Shown: positions 1-8,265, numbered from the stretch's first letter. The stretch is 38,210 nucleotides of DNA from Streptomyces albicerus (GCF_008905045.1 NZ_VWMY01000086.1:1-38210); one strand, 5' to 3'. Notes: generated from the letters alone by a model not told the origin. A program made the numbers and translations.

Positions 1-84
1 CTGACCGAGGACAGCGCCGTCGAGCACGCGATGCTGATCGAGGCGGTGGAGCGCGCGGGCTACCAGGCCACCCTCCTTACCTGA
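1..84 (+). CDS. C-terminal end of a heavy-metal-associated (CopZ-like) domain protein, partial
   Basis: The open frame enters from the left edge and stops at TGA 82-84. The last 27 residues include EAVERAGYQATLL, which resembles the final helix and strand of HMA copper-chaperone domains (typical ending: AVxxAGYxxxL). The metal-binding CxxC would lie upstream, outside the window, so the call rests on the tail only. A strong hairpin follows within 20 bases, consistent with the end of a transcription unit. It could be a stand-alone copper chaperone or a longer protein ending in this domain. Confidence 0.45.
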   Translation: MTEDSAVEHAMLIEAVERAGYQATLLT

Positions 85-101
85 AGACGCCTGAAGACAC
101 C

Positions 102-135
102 GAGGGGCGGACGGGCGCGGGCCCGTCCGCCCCTC
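102..135 (+). terminator. Intrinsic-type terminator hairpin after the HMA gene
   Basis: A perfect 15-bp GC-rich stem (102-116 pairing with 121-135) encloses the 4-base loop GCGG. It lies 17 bases after the upstream stop codon. There is no clear T-run, as is common for Streptomyces terminators. Being symmetrical, it could also stop transcription coming from the IS110 side. Confidence 0.7.
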
Positions 136-228
136 ACCCCGGCGCATGCAGTTAGCGCAGCGGCTGAAAACGCCGCAACCGGAGGCTGTTGCTCATCACG
201 GATGAAATCGGCAAGCCCGGCGGCGAGT

Positions 229-1449
229 TCATCCGGAACTGGACTGCTGATCGGGTGCCGGGCGATGTGACTGCCAGTGCGCGGCGAACACCGCATAGGC
301 GCGTTCCTGCTGCTCGACGATCTCCCGTTCGTGCCGGCGAAGGATCTTGTCGTTGTATTCGTAGCCCATGCCGCGGCGGGCGATGCGACGTTCGGCACCG
401 GCCTGCAGCTGGAGCTTGCGCCGTTTGAAGGCGACCAGGCTGGGGCGGGCGAAGGCGTAGTCCTCGCCCTTGGTGATCAGGTGCCAGCACAAGGTGGTCA
501 TCTTCCGTGCGGTGGCGACGATGGCAACCTGGATGCCGCGGCGGGACTTGATGCGCTCGTAGAAGGCGCGCAGCGGTCCCGGCGAACGGGAGGCTACCCA
601 GGCGGCTTCGACCAGCATCCCCCTGACCTGGGAGCGGCCGGTTTTGGTGATCCGGCCCGTGGCGGCCGGGAGCCCGCCGGACTGGCGGACGCGGGGGTTG
701 AGGCCGAAATAGGCGACGAGCTTGTCGGCGGAGCGGAAGCGGGCGAAGTCACCGACGGCCGCGACGACGGACAGGGCGACGTTGACGTCGACTCCGGGGA
801 TCGTCATCAGCCGGCGGATGTCCGGATCGTCCAGCGCCTCGACGGCGACTTTGCGGTCCAGCTCTGCCAGTTCGCCGCCGTGGAAGTCCAGTTGGCGCAG
901 CAGGGCGTCGACGGCCTCGCGCTCGTCGTCCGGCAGCGGCAGATGCTGCAGCCAGGCACGCCCGCGAGTACCGAACGCGTCGCTGACGGGCGGCCGGGGC
1001 ATCAGGTTCCGGTGCAGGATCGACTGGACCTGATTCTTGATCCTGGTGCGCTGGCGAACCACGTGCATGCGACGCGCGATCAGGCGTCGCCTGCGGCTTG
1101 TGCGGTCATCGGGCAGCCATACCGGCGGCAGGAAGTCCGCGGCCAGGAGCTGGGCCAGGATGCGTGCATCGACCTTGTCGGTCTTCACCTTCGCTTCCGC
1201 GATCGCCCTGGTCTTGTGCGGGTTCGAGACCACGACCCGCGCTACCTTCGGGCGCAGCAACAGGGCAATCGCCTCCGAGTTGCCGGTGGCCTCCAGCGCG
1301 ACTTCGTCGTCCGCGCGCAGCGTCTCGGCCCAGGCCTGCAGTTCCTCGGGGCGGCAGCCGATCTGCCCGGCGTCCTGGAGGAATCCGTCCTCGACCATCG
1401 CGATCTGAGCGAAGTCGCGATGGACGTCCATTCCAATCTTGCGGCCCAT
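229..1449 (-). CDS. IS110-family transposase (DEDD recombinase)
   Basis: A 406-residue transposase of the IS110 family, which catalyses element insertion with a RuvC-like DEDD site plus a C-terminal transposase_20 domain. The N-terminal RuvC-like part shows GMDVH (first Asp), LEATG (Glu) and KTDKVDA (Asp pair). The C-terminal part shows the family signature around IPGVDVNVALSVVAAVG and the GLNPRVRQSGG / GRITKTGRSQVRG segment. The ATG at 1449 follows AGAGGGAGGCGGCC, a good ribosome site; the frame is open further upstream, but that extension does not look conserved. Length is normal and no frameshift is visible, so the enzyme may be active. Such elements lack terminal inverted repeats, so the exact ends are not visible. 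Confidence 0.9.
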   Translation of the reverse strand: MGRKIGMDVHRDFAQIAMVEDGFLQDAGQIGCRPEELQAWAETLRADDEVALEATGNSEAIALLLRPKVARVVVSNPHKTRAIAEAKVKTDKVDARILAQLLAADFLPPVWLPDDRTSRRRRLIARRMHVVRQRTRIKNQVQSILHRNLMPRPPVSDAFGTRGRAWLQHLPLPDDEREAVDALLRQLDFHGGELAELDRKVAVEALDDPDIRRLMTIPGVDVNVALSVVAAVGDFARFRSADKLVAYFGLNPRVRQSGGLPAATGRITKTGRSQVRGMLVEAAWVASRSPGPLRAFYERIKSRRGIQVAIVATARKMTTLCWHLITKGEDYAFARPSLVAFKRRKLQLQAGAERRIARRGMGYEYNDKILRRHEREIVEQQERAYAVFAAHWQSHRPAPDQQSSSG

Positions 1450-1640
1450 GGCCGCCTCCCTCTGATCCTCTCGTACGGCTGGGGACCAGCTGGGCGAAAC
1501 GACACCTACGGATCCGCGCTCGCAGCGCATCCTGGCAGGTCGCAGGGGCGGCCAACTACAAACTCGGGCGCACAGCCCATGGTGCAACACCGGCCTGCCC
1601 ATACTGAATCCCCGGATGCCCCTGGCCCGGACGGTCGCAC
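1450..1640 (-). ncRNA. Candidate IS110 bridge-RNA (seekRNA) region upstream of the transposase
   Basis: About 190-240 bases lie between the transposase start and the neighbouring IS256 remnant, with no convincing gene. Members of the IS110 group are known to encode a structured guide RNA in the non-coding end next to the transposase start. This stretch is where such an RNA would be expected. No specific fold or guide loop was proven by eye; the assignment is positional inference. Confidence 0.25.
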
Positions 1641-1691
1641 CGTACGACGGGAAACACGCCCCGTCAGTGCCAGTACCAGAACGGGCCTCCA

Positions 1692-1931
1692 CCGACGTTC
1701 ATACCGGGTACGAACCCGATCGAGTCGACGTTCTCCACCGTCAAACTCCGCACCAAGGTCACCCGTGGCGCCGGCAGCCCGGCCGCGGCCCTCGCGATGG
1801 TGTTCAAGCTCGTCGAGTCCGCCCAAGCACGCTGGCGCGCGATCACTGGCGCCCACCTTGTGCCCCTTGTTCGCGCGGGAGCCAAATTCGAGAGCGGCGA
1901 GCTGGTCGAACGTGGGACGGTGGCGGCATGA
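1692..1931 (+). pseudogene. IS256-family transposase, C-terminal remnant
   Basis: The frame ending at TGA 1929-1931 reads TNPIESTFSTVKLRTK, then AALAMVFKLVESAQARWRAI and HLVPLVRAGAKF. This is the characteristic C-terminal end of mutator/IS256-type transposases, where the Glu of NPIES belongs to the DDE triad. Only about 75 residues remain, and everything N-terminal is missing, so it cannot be active. Its stop codon overlaps the start of the following kinase gene (ATGA), probably a chance fusion that could give the kinase gene its present upstream context. Confidence 0.75.
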
Positions 1932-2542
1932 ACCCGCCGACCCTCGATCAGACGTCCCCTCACCCTGGCCAGGTGATCGTCCTGACCGGGCCGCCCGGAG
2001 CCGGCAAGAGCACTGTGGCGAAGCTGCTGGCCGATCACCTGACTCCCAGCGTTCACCTGCACAGTGACGACTTTTGGCGCTACATCAAGCAGGGCTGGAT
2101 CGCGCCTTACCTGCCCGAAGCACATGAGCAGAACCAGGTGGTTCTGCAGGTATTGGTCTCGGCTGCATTTGGCTACGCCGAGGGCGGCTACCAGGTGATT
2201 TGCGACGGCATCGTCGGCCCCTGGTTCATCGACCTCTTCCGCGCAACGGCCCAGGAGCGGGCTGTGCCGCTGAGCTACATCATCCTTCGGCCGAACCAAC
2301 AAACCACGCTGGAAAGGGCAACGAGCCGGGCCAACGACGCTTTGACCGACCCCGAGCCGATCCGCTCACTGCACGGCCAGTTCAGCAACCTGGGCGCTTA
2401 TGAGGACCACGTCCTGGATTCCACCAACCTGACCGCTGAGGCAACCGCCGACAGCATCCTGCAAGGCGTCGCGAGGGGCGCCTACCTCCTCAACCCGAGC
2501 GACAGCATCACCGACGCGAGCGACCCGATCCACAACTCTTGA
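1928..2542 (+). CDS. Small P-loop kinase (AAA / zeta-toxin-like or chloramphenicol-phosphotransferase-like)
   Basis: A 204-residue protein with a clear Walker A motif GPPGAGKST near residue 20, a substrate-site-like HLHSDDFWR segment, and DGIVGPWF where a Walker B-like strand would be. This architecture is shared by small-molecule kinases such as gluconate kinase, chloramphenicol 3-O-phosphotransferase and zeta toxins. The substrate cannot be read from sequence. The ATG at 1928 sits inside the end of the IS256 remnant (ATGA) and has only a weak purine stretch upstream, so the original promoter has probably been replaced. No antitoxin-like partner is visible beside it, which argues against a toxin role. 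Confidence 0.75.
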   Translation: MNPPTLDQTSPHPGQVIVLTGPPGAGKSTVAKLLADHLTPSVHLHSDDFWRYIKQGWIAPYLPEAHEQNQVVLQVLVSAAFGYAEGGYQVICDGIVGPWFIDLFRATAQERAVPLSYIILRPNQQTTLERATSRANDALTDPEPIRSLHGQFSNLGAYEDHVLDSTNLTAEATADSILQGVARGAYLLNPSDSITDASDPIHNS

Positions 2543-2834
2543 CAATGGCTCGCGGGACGTTGTCCTGGGGGCTCTGGCAGCCAGAGGCGCCTCCGATCGT
2601 GCGGTGCGGAACCTCGGCAAGCTGATAGACGCGCTGGACCGCCGCTGAGCCCCCCCAACGGCCCGACTCACTGCCTCGCCAGCTGGCCATGAAGCCCTGC
2701 GGTCCGGGGCGCGTGGGCGTATCCGTTCGGCTGTCCAGCTCGGAAGCCGTGTCAGCTGGTGCGCCGCGCAGTGAGCGCTGTGCGGGGAGCAGGCCGTCGT
2801 TCCGCGCCATCGAAAACTCTCGATACGAGGCAAT
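2543..2834. other. Intergenic stretch with a possible gene remnant
   Basis: There is no complete gene. The plus-strand frame ending at TGA 2646-2648 reads VLGALAARGASDRAVRNLG and KLIDALDRR, which looks like the C-terminal helix of a small regulator but has no start. The rest shows no recognisable coding or structured element before the IS630 end. Confidence 0.3.
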
Positions 2835-2836
2835 TA

Positions 2837-2864
2837 CTGATCTCTTCGGGGTGTTGTCGGGTGA
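2837..2864 (+). repeat. IS630 left terminal inverted repeat
   Basis: It starts CTGATCTCTTCGGGG and pairs with the reverse complement of 3960-3987. The visible mismatches are at repeat positions 15, 25 and 28. The preceding TA (2835-2836) is the target-site copy. Confidence 0.85.
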
Positions 2865-2895
2865 CGCGTGGTGATCCCTGCGGTACGCCGGTGGT

Positions 2896-3990
2896 ATGCG
2901 ATACGCGCAGGGCGGCGGACTGACCGCGGAGCGGCGGCGGTTTCGCGAGCGGATCCGGTACGAGGCCGGTGAGCGGTTCGCCCGCGGCGAGAAGACCGCG
3001 GTGATCGCGAAGGATCTGCGGGTCAGTGAGCGGTCCGTGGAACGCTGGCGGCGGGCCTGGCGGGAGGGCGGGGATGGATGCCCTGGCCTCCACGGGGCCG
3101 CCGAAACTGCCCAAGTTGTCGGATGGCCAGTTCGCCGAGTTGGAGAAGGAATTGGCGCTCGGACCGGCCGAGCACGGCTGGGAGGACCAGCGGTGGACCG
3201 TGGCGCGGATCAGAGCGGTGATCGCCTGGAAGTTCCAGGTCGACTGCTCGATGGCGGCGGTGTGGCGGCTGCTGCACCGGCACGGCTGGTCCTGGCAGTC
3301 TCCCGCCCGCCGGGCGCTGGAACGCGACGAGCATGCGGTCGAGCTGTGGAAGAAGGACGTGTGGCCGCAGGTGGAATGACTGCGGCGGTGCTGGGGGCTT
3401 ACGTCGTCTTCGAGGACGAGGCCGGGTTTGCGATGACCCCGCCGCGCGCCCGCACCTGGGGCACGCGGGGTCGCACGCCGGTGGTGCGGGTGCGCGGCCG
3501 GTCCTGGCGCCGCATCTCGATCGCCGCCATGTGCTGCTACAAGCCGGGCGACGTGTCCCGGCTGATCTACCGGCCCCGCCGACACCGCAAGTACCGGGGC
3601 ACCGGACGCAACAGCTTCGCCTGGAGCGACTACCGCGACCTGGTCGTGCGCGCCCACATCCAACTCAACGCCCCCATCGTTCTCGTCTGGGACAATCTCA
3701 ACACCCACCGGGCCGCCGGGATGCGTCAATACGCCGCTGAACACGACTGGCTCACTATCGTGCAACTGCCCTGTTATGCACCGGACTTGAACCCGGTTGA
3801 GGGCATCTGGTCGCTGTTACGGCGCGGCCCGCTGGCGAATGTCGCCTTCACCGACGACGACCACCTCGAACGCACCCTCCGCCGAGGCCTGCGATACATC
3901 CAGCACCGCCCTCACCTCATCGACGGCTGTCTCAGCGGCACCAGACTCACCCTCACCCACCATCCGACAACAACCCGAAGAGATCAGTAG
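2896..3990 (+). pseudogene. IS630-family transposase, two compensating frameshifts
   Basis: The N-terminal part (helix-turn-helix with VIAKDLRVSERSVERWRRAW) and the C-terminal DDE domain (VFEDEAGFAMTPPRARTWG, VLVWDNLNTH, APDLNPVEGIWSL) are in one frame. The central part, containing KLPKLSDGQFAELEKELAL and ARRALERDEHAVELWKK, lies in another frame (3026-3379). The first shift falls near 3065-3080 and the second near 3375-3395; the net frame is restored. In the main frame the middle third is nonsense, so the protein would be inactive unless ribosomes shift twice or the bases are sequencing errors. All three acidic DDE residues are present. The stop TAG 3988-3990 uses the duplicated TA target. 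Confidence 0.75.
3960..3987 (-). repeat. IS630 right terminal inverted repeat
   Basis: Read on the minus strand it starts CTGATCTCTTCGGGTTG and matches the left end. The TA copy at 3988-3989 follows, and together with the next G it forms the TAG that ends the transposase frame. Confidence 0.85.
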
Positions 3991-4415
3991 GCAGCGGTCT
4001 GCTCCGGCGCGCTGCTCTCCTCCACACCGTCGCCAACACCTTCATGGCCGACGGCCATCGCGGCGCGGCCTTCGACGTGGCACGGATGGTCCTGCGGTCC
4101 TCCCATGCCCGCGAGCAGGGTCCAGGGCCGCACAACATCGTGGCGGCCCTGGTGGACCCCGTCTGCGGCCTGCCGCTCCTCCTCAAGAGGTTCCGCGGAG
4201 ACACCGACGAGAACTACGGCAGCGACCAGCAGTTCGTCCTCCAAGACGCCGGCAAGACGGCCGTACTCGACCTCCGGGCCACGGTGGAACGGCCTCCCTC
4301 CAGCCTTGCGCCCGAACTCTGGCAGGCCATCGTCCGCCGCATGCCCCGCACGGGATTCACAATTGGCCTGTCCCCAAGCGTCCTCGCCGGCTTCTGCGGA
4401 CTGGGAGCACCCTAG
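3990..4415 (+). pseudogene. Unrecognised gene, 5' end cut off at the IS630 insertion
   Basis: An open frame runs from the IS630 edge to TAG 4413-4415. It contains LLHTVANTFMADGHRGAAFD, ARMVLRSSHAREQGPGPHN and VDPVCGLPLLLKRFRGDTDE, with composition and codon use like a real gene. The only internal ATG (4044) has no ribosome site, and the frame is already open before it, so the N-terminus is probably lost. I do not recognise the family. A stub from ATG 4044 (123 residues) is the alternative. Confidence 0.4.
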
Positions 4416-4767
4416 GGATCAGCAGTCATCAGTCACCCCGCCGGCTTCGCCGGTCCACGGAGCGGAGAGCCGCACGCGGCCGACCTCATGAACCGGTCAG
4501 ATGCCTGCTCCGCCCCCTTGTTTGAGCCAACCGGCCGTAATCCTCTCGGGGCGACATTCCCTCATCTCGCACTCCGAGCTTGCATGAGCAGCGGCCGGTA
4601 CGGTTCCGTTCTTCCTACCTGGCTGTACGAGGCGGCCAGTTCCGAGTGCCACGAACCGACCCTGGCACCGACGGACAACACCTCCTCGCGTATTGCCCGC
4701 ACACAGCCTTAGATTCTAATCTTCACGCGCCTTCTGCCGGGTCGGGGCAGAAAAAAGGGAGAGCGTG
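4416..4767. other. Intergenic region before the ParA-like gene
   Basis: About 350 bases without a convincing gene on either strand. A short hairpin (CCGGCTTCGCCGG near 4441-4453) could terminate the upstream fragment. The last bases carry AAAAAAGGGAGAG, the ribosome site of the next gene. The promoter of that gene should lie here, but I see no clear consensus boxes. Confidence 0.4.
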
Positions 4768-6513
4768 ATGCTCATCGAGCAGTACATCGTCGATGTCCGA
4801 CGCCAGCTCACCGGCGAGTCCCTGGCAACAGCACGGCGCCGCCTGGGCGAACTTCGGGACTGGTCCGAGCCGCTGCCTGTCGCCAAGGCCGGCGACCAGG
4901 CAAGGCTGGAATCCCACCTGTTGCAAGCCCTCGGCATGGGACAAGGCCGCCACCCCTTGGGCATCAGTGAAGTCGCCCCCTACGCCGACCACCTGGTGCT
5001 ACGCCTGGAATCGGCTCAGCCTCTCACCTCGCTGCTGCCCCTGCTTCCCTACCGGGACAGGCGCAGGTCCCGGCACGGCGTCCTGGACCTGCGGGCCTAC
5101 GCCAGTCGCCGGGGTATCGAGCTGCTCCTGGGCAGGACCGGCGCCGGACGCGTGACCCTCCTGGGCCCCCAGAGCTACGATCTCGCCGCCGCACTGAAGG
5201 CGCACCGCGAAGCGGTGGAGGGCCGGCAGCACGTTCCGTTGTGGACCAAAGACACCCCGCACGATCCAACGCCGCGGCCCCGGCGTCCCAGCCGCACCGC
5301 GCAAACGAGGAGCAAGGCGGCCAAGCCCGTGGACCCGCACGCCGTGTGCCCCGGCCTGGCCAGTGCACTGCTGCGCCGCCTGCATCTATGGGAGTCGATG
5401 GCCGCCGGCAGCAAGGTGACATTCACCAGCGAGCCGCACGGATCGGGCCTGACGTGGACAGTGCGGCGACGGCTGACGCAGGACGCCCGTCTGCACGATG
5501 ACAACGTAGCCACAGCACTCGCCGAGTCGGTAGCTGGACCAGGACTAACAGCGGACCTCGACGGACACCTCTGCAGCCAGCGGCAATGCGTCCAGACTTT
5601 CGACTCGGGGCGCCTCAAAGTCCAAACGGTGTACAGCGACGACGCCCGCCCCGCTCGGCGCCCGGGCCGTGCCCGCGCTCATGTCCTTGCGACGTTCCTC
5701 AGCGAACACTCCCCCGCGGCAGACACCAACTGTGACGGCCGCACCGGGCACATCCTCCAGCTCATCGATCCCTGGGGAGACGGCCTGCTGGACACTGCCG
5801 AGCAGCTCGCCGCCGCCTGGGCTCACCAGGGCCTGAACACACTGGTACTCAGGGCGGACAACAGCCGGAGCCAGAACGGAAGTGCGACAGCCGCGTGGCA
5901 ACGCGCACGATTGACCGGCGGTGCCGGCGCCATGTTCAAGGGCGAGGCCAATTACGTGCACGGCGACCTCGAAGCCGACATCACCCGGGCGCGCGCGGCA
6001 TTCGACCACATCATCTTGGTCAAGCGCCATTGGGTGGACCTGCCCCTGCAGGCATTCTCTCCTCTGGCCGATGACCACCTCATCGTCGCCGACGGGCACT
6101 TTCCGAGAACGACCAAGATCACCAGGATGCACGCCGGGGAACTACAGCGCCGCACCATCGCACTTACTCCTGCTGAGTCCGCAGTCGCCTGGCTTCACCA
6201 TCGCCTGGCGAGAGTCCCCTTCGCCGAAATCCCCCTGACCGGCCTGCTCCTTTGGTGCGCACACGATCAGCACGACCCGGATTCTTTCGACACCACGGTG
6301 GACATGGAACTGGCCCGCCACGGGATGCCGGTGCTGGGCAGGCTCCCGCAACCACCTCGCCGCGGTCCGCACCGAACCGTGCTGGACCATCTCCCCGACG
6401 AGCAGCGAGCGTTCGTGATCCAGCAGAGCGCCCGAATCCGCAAGGGCCTTGGGCCCGCACGCGCGGACACAACGGTGTTCCTCGCAGCCCTGCGTGAGTA
6501 CGCCGAGCTCTGA
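4768..6513 (+). CDS. Two-domain protein with degenerate ParA/MinD-like C-terminal half
   Basis: A 581-residue protein of unknown function. Residues 1-150 form an alpha/beta domain rich in Leu and Arg; residues 160-190 are a Pro/Arg/Thr-rich linker; the rest contains a pattern resembling ParA/MinD ATPases. HILQLIDPWGDGLLDTAEQL occupies the place of a P-loop plus helix, followed by GLNTLVLRAD and, later, FDHIILVKRHW and DDHLIVADGHFP, which mimic the beta strands of SIMIBI ATPases. The Walker A Lys/Thr are absent, so nucleotide hydrolysis is unlikely; this assignment is inference from pattern only. ATG 4768 is chosen over GTG 4765 because its spacing from AGGGAGAG is better. It stands alone, followed by a strong terminator. 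Confidence 0.6.
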   Translation: MLIEQYIVDVRRQLTGESLATARRRLGELRDWSEPLPVAKAGDQARLESHLLQALGMGQGRHPLGISEVAPYADHLVLRLESAQPLTSLLPLLPYRDRRRSRHGVLDLRAYASRRGIELLLGRTGAGRVTLLGPQSYDLAAALKAHREAVEGRQHVPLWTKDTPHDPTPRPRRPSRTAQTRSKAAKPVDPHAVCPGLASALLRRLHLWESMAAGSKVTFTSEPHGSGLTWTVRRRLTQDARLHDDNVATALAESVAGPGLTADLDGHLCSQRQCVQTFDSGRLKVQTVYSDDARPARRPGRARAHVLATFLSEHSPAADTNCDGRTGHILQLIDPWGDGLLDTAEQLAAAWAHQGLNTLVLRADNSRSQNGSATAAWQRARLTGGAGAMFKGEANYVHGDLEADITRARAAFDHIILVKRHWVDLPLQAFSPLADDHLIVADGHFPRTTKITRMHAGELQRRTIALTPAESAVAWLHHRLARVPFAEIPLTGLLLWCAHDQHDPDSFDTTVDMELARHGMPVLGRLPQPPRRGPHRTVLDHLPDEQRAFVIQQSARIRKGLGPARADTTVFLAALREYAEL

Positions 6514-6530
6514 GCGGCCGGCAATATAGC

Positions 6531-6565
6531 GGTGGATCCCCGGTTACCGAAACCGGGGATCCACC
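6531..6565 (+). terminator. Strong terminator hairpin
   Basis: A perfect 15-bp stem (6531-6545 with 6551-6565, arm GGTGGATCCCCGGTT) has the 5-base loop ACCGA and lies 17 bases after the stop of the ParA-like gene. It contains a BamHI-type palindrome in each arm. No T-tract follows. Confidence 0.75.
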
Positions 6566-6676
6566 GAATACTTATAGCTCCACCGCCACTACCTGACCGC
6601 CACGTCGAAAGGCAGCATCACGACCAACCACAACTTCATCTGTGAAGCGCACATGGCCGTGGGGGCCCTTGCACTT

Positions 6677-7561
6677 TCACGCCGCGGCGTAGCTGAGCCG
6701 GAATAGGTCCTGGGCGCGCTCCAGGTCCCGCTCCGTGCGCAGCTGAACCTCCAGGTCTCCCGTGCCATGGTGGCCGAGCCCGGTCACATCCCGGGTAAAG
6801 CCGGGCGCCAGATCGACTGCCGTCGGGTCCGCTTTCAGGTAGACCAGCACCTTGGTCTGCTGGGGCGGGATGAGGCATGCGAAGTTCCGCAGCCGCTGAT
6901 AGGCGAGGTACTGCTTGCGCTGCACCCGGGTGACACCGTCGCCGAGGCCGACGAGGACCTCGTCGACCGCGGCAGCCAGCTCGGCCATCGCACCGCCCTG
7001 GTGCCGAACCGGCGACGCCCCGGCCACGCGGCGGCGTACCCGCTTGGCCCTGGCCGAATGCCCCGTGACCGAGGCCACCGTCTCAAGGCCGAAATGGCCG
7101 CTGCCGAAGTACCGGTAGCGCACCAGGTCGATCGAGCGCCGATGCTCACGTACGGCGTGGACGTCGTAGCGCGTGAAGTCGCCGGCCACACAGATCAGCC
7201 GCGGTGCGCTCCACAGGATCTGGGACGCTGCCGGCACCCCGAGCCGGTCGCGGACCAGACTCCGGAAGGCGTCCTTGTGGTTCGTCAGCCAGGCCATGTA
7301 GTACAGGCCCTGGTTGATCACCCCGGCGTCGGTGCCACGCTTGTACTCGACGATCACGGGTGCACCGTTCTCGTCGAGGCCCAGCGAGTCGATCCGCCCG
7401 CCGTCGACACAGTCAATGACGTACTCGCTCGCAAGGAACGTGACGCCAAGCATCTTCTCCATGTGCGCCTCGACGAGGTCCTGTACGTCCTCCTCGACCT
7501 CAGCCAGACGCGGCACGACCTCGGTCACGCCGCTTTGCGTGTTGAACAGCTTCAGCCCCAC
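6677..7561 (-). CDS. PD-(D/E)xK nuclease-like protein with DUF5655-type C-terminus
   Basis: A 294-residue protein. The N-terminal part carries FLASEYVIDCVDGGRIDSLG followed by VIVEYKRG, a PD-(D/E)xK nuclease core (Asp of GRID, Glu-x-Lys of VEYK) as in NucS-like proteins. The C-terminal part (IPPQQTKVLVYLKADP, then TRDVTGLGHHGTGDLEVQL) matches the DUF5655 type. Homologues usually start V/M-x-L-K-L-F; here this gives the GTG at 7561, just after a GGGGGA ribosome site, although the frame is open to 7759. A second GTG lies at 7564. It diverges from the helix-turn-helix gene across 100 bases. The family is known from genome context as a nuclease-like protein of unclear role; a defence or DNA-repair job is inference. 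Confidence 0.75.
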   Translation of the reverse strand: MGLKLFNTQSGVTEVVPRLAEVEEDVQDLVEAHMEKMLGVTFLASEYVIDCVDGGRIDSLGLDENGAPVIVEYKRGTDAGVINQGLYYMAWLTNHKDAFRSLVRDRLGVPAASQILWSAPRLICVAGDFTRYDVHAVREHRRSIDLVRYRYFGSGHFGLETVASVTGHSARAKRVRRRVAGASPVRHQGGAMAELAAAVDEVLVGLGDGVTRVQRKQYLAYQRLRNFACLIPPQQTKVLVYLKADPTAVDLAPGFTRDVTGLGHHGTGDLEVQLRTERDLERAQDLFRLSYAAA

Positions 7562-7661
7562 CACTCCCCCTGCACGACCACGATGCCAGAGGCAAACGCC
7601 AGCAAGCTCAGGGATATTTCCGCCACAGAAACCCGTCTTGAAAAGGGCCCAACACCCAGAC

Positions 7662-7937
7662 ATGCATACACAGAACAGCGCGACACAGGTTTCCCGGTAC
7701 AGCCCCACGCACATCCGTGCCACCTGGGGCGGGACAGGGAGCGTGGAGGAAGCATCCAAGGCGTTCGGATTCTCGAGGGCGAAGGGCTACGACCTCGTTC
7801 GCCAGGGGAAGTTCCCGTGCCGCGTGCTCCGCATCGGCCGCAGCACGCGGGTCGTCACCACGTCCCTGCTTCGGGTGCTCGACAGCGGCGAGCCCGAGTA
7901 CAACGGAGCCCACGAAGGAACCCTCAGACCATCTTGA
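7662..7937 (+). CDS. Small excisionase-like helix-turn-helix protein
   Basis: A 91-residue protein whose core GSVEEASKAFGFSRAKGYDL, KFPCRVLRIGRSTRVVT matches the winged helix-turn-helix of Streptomyces excisionase/MerR-like proteins (pattern: EVA..G.SR...Y.L...G.FPCRV.R.GR..RV). Such proteins often belong to integrative elements or phage remnants and bind DNA at attachment sites or promoters. The start could be ATG 7662, with a weak AAAAGGG site, or GTG 7743, which follows GACAGGGAGC and lies close to the domain. No integrase gene is visible beside it. It diverges from the nuclease-like gene, so the shared 100-base gap could be its operator. Confidence 0.65.
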   Translation: MHTQNSATQVSRYSPTHIRATWGGTGSVEEASKAFGFSRAKGYDLVRQGKFPCRVLRIGRSTRVVTTSLLRVLDSGEPEYNGAHEGTLRPS

Positions 7938-7944
7938 CCAGCCA

Positions 7945-7988
7945 CACGAAGAGGCCCCACCGGAGCAAACCGGCGGGGCCTCTTCGTG
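7945..7988 (+). terminator. Terminator hairpin after the helix-turn-helix gene
   Basis: A 17-bp stem with one mismatch (arm CACGAAGAGGCCCCACC) encloses a 10-base loop, starting 7 bases after the stop codon. No T-run is present. The long stem makes it a likely bidirectional terminator. Confidence 0.75.
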
Positions 7989-8265
7989 GCAGCGGCCACC
8001 ACGCCTGCCCGGCATGCCGGCGGAAAGTCCGTGAAGGGCCAACCAAGTCCACCAGCCACGGCTCTTGAAAGACGAGAGCCGCCCAGTCGCCCTCCTCCGG
8101 GTACGGTCTACGCCTTCCGTCGAGCAGCCTCGTCATACGCCCAGCCAGCGCCGCTACACCGCCGAGCCAAAAGGCAGATCCAGCTGGGCAAGGGGATTCT
8201 CGGCAGCGAAGCAGACCGCTGAGCGATGATGTTGCCAGAGTGACGGAGTCGATCGGGGGCCTGCC

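Larger units (their letters stand above)
2837..3987 (+). mobile_element. IS630-family insertion sequence, 1151 bp, with TA target duplication
   Basis: Imperfect terminal inverted repeats of about 28 bp begin CTGATCTCTTCGGG at both ends. The element is flanked by TA at 2835-2836 and 3988-3989, the target dinucleotide duplicated by IS630/Tc1-mariner elements. The internal coding region matches an IS630 transposase but is shifted twice in frame. The sharp ends show a recent insertion. The right flank continues an open reading frame that has no start of its own, so the element may have cut a gene. Confidence 0.9.

Noticed and set aside
277..2067. 596-codon plus-strand frame opposite the IS110 transposase
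   Set aside because: Antisense of a clear transposase; composition is that of a GC-rich shadow frame.
1928..2542. Zeta-toxin assignment for the small kinase
   Set aside because: The P-loop fold fits many small-molecule kinases and there is no antitoxin gene next to it.
7662..7937. Excisionase-like gene as proof of an integrative element
   Set aside because: No integrase, tRNA attachment site or flanking direct repeats are visible, so an element cannot be claimed.
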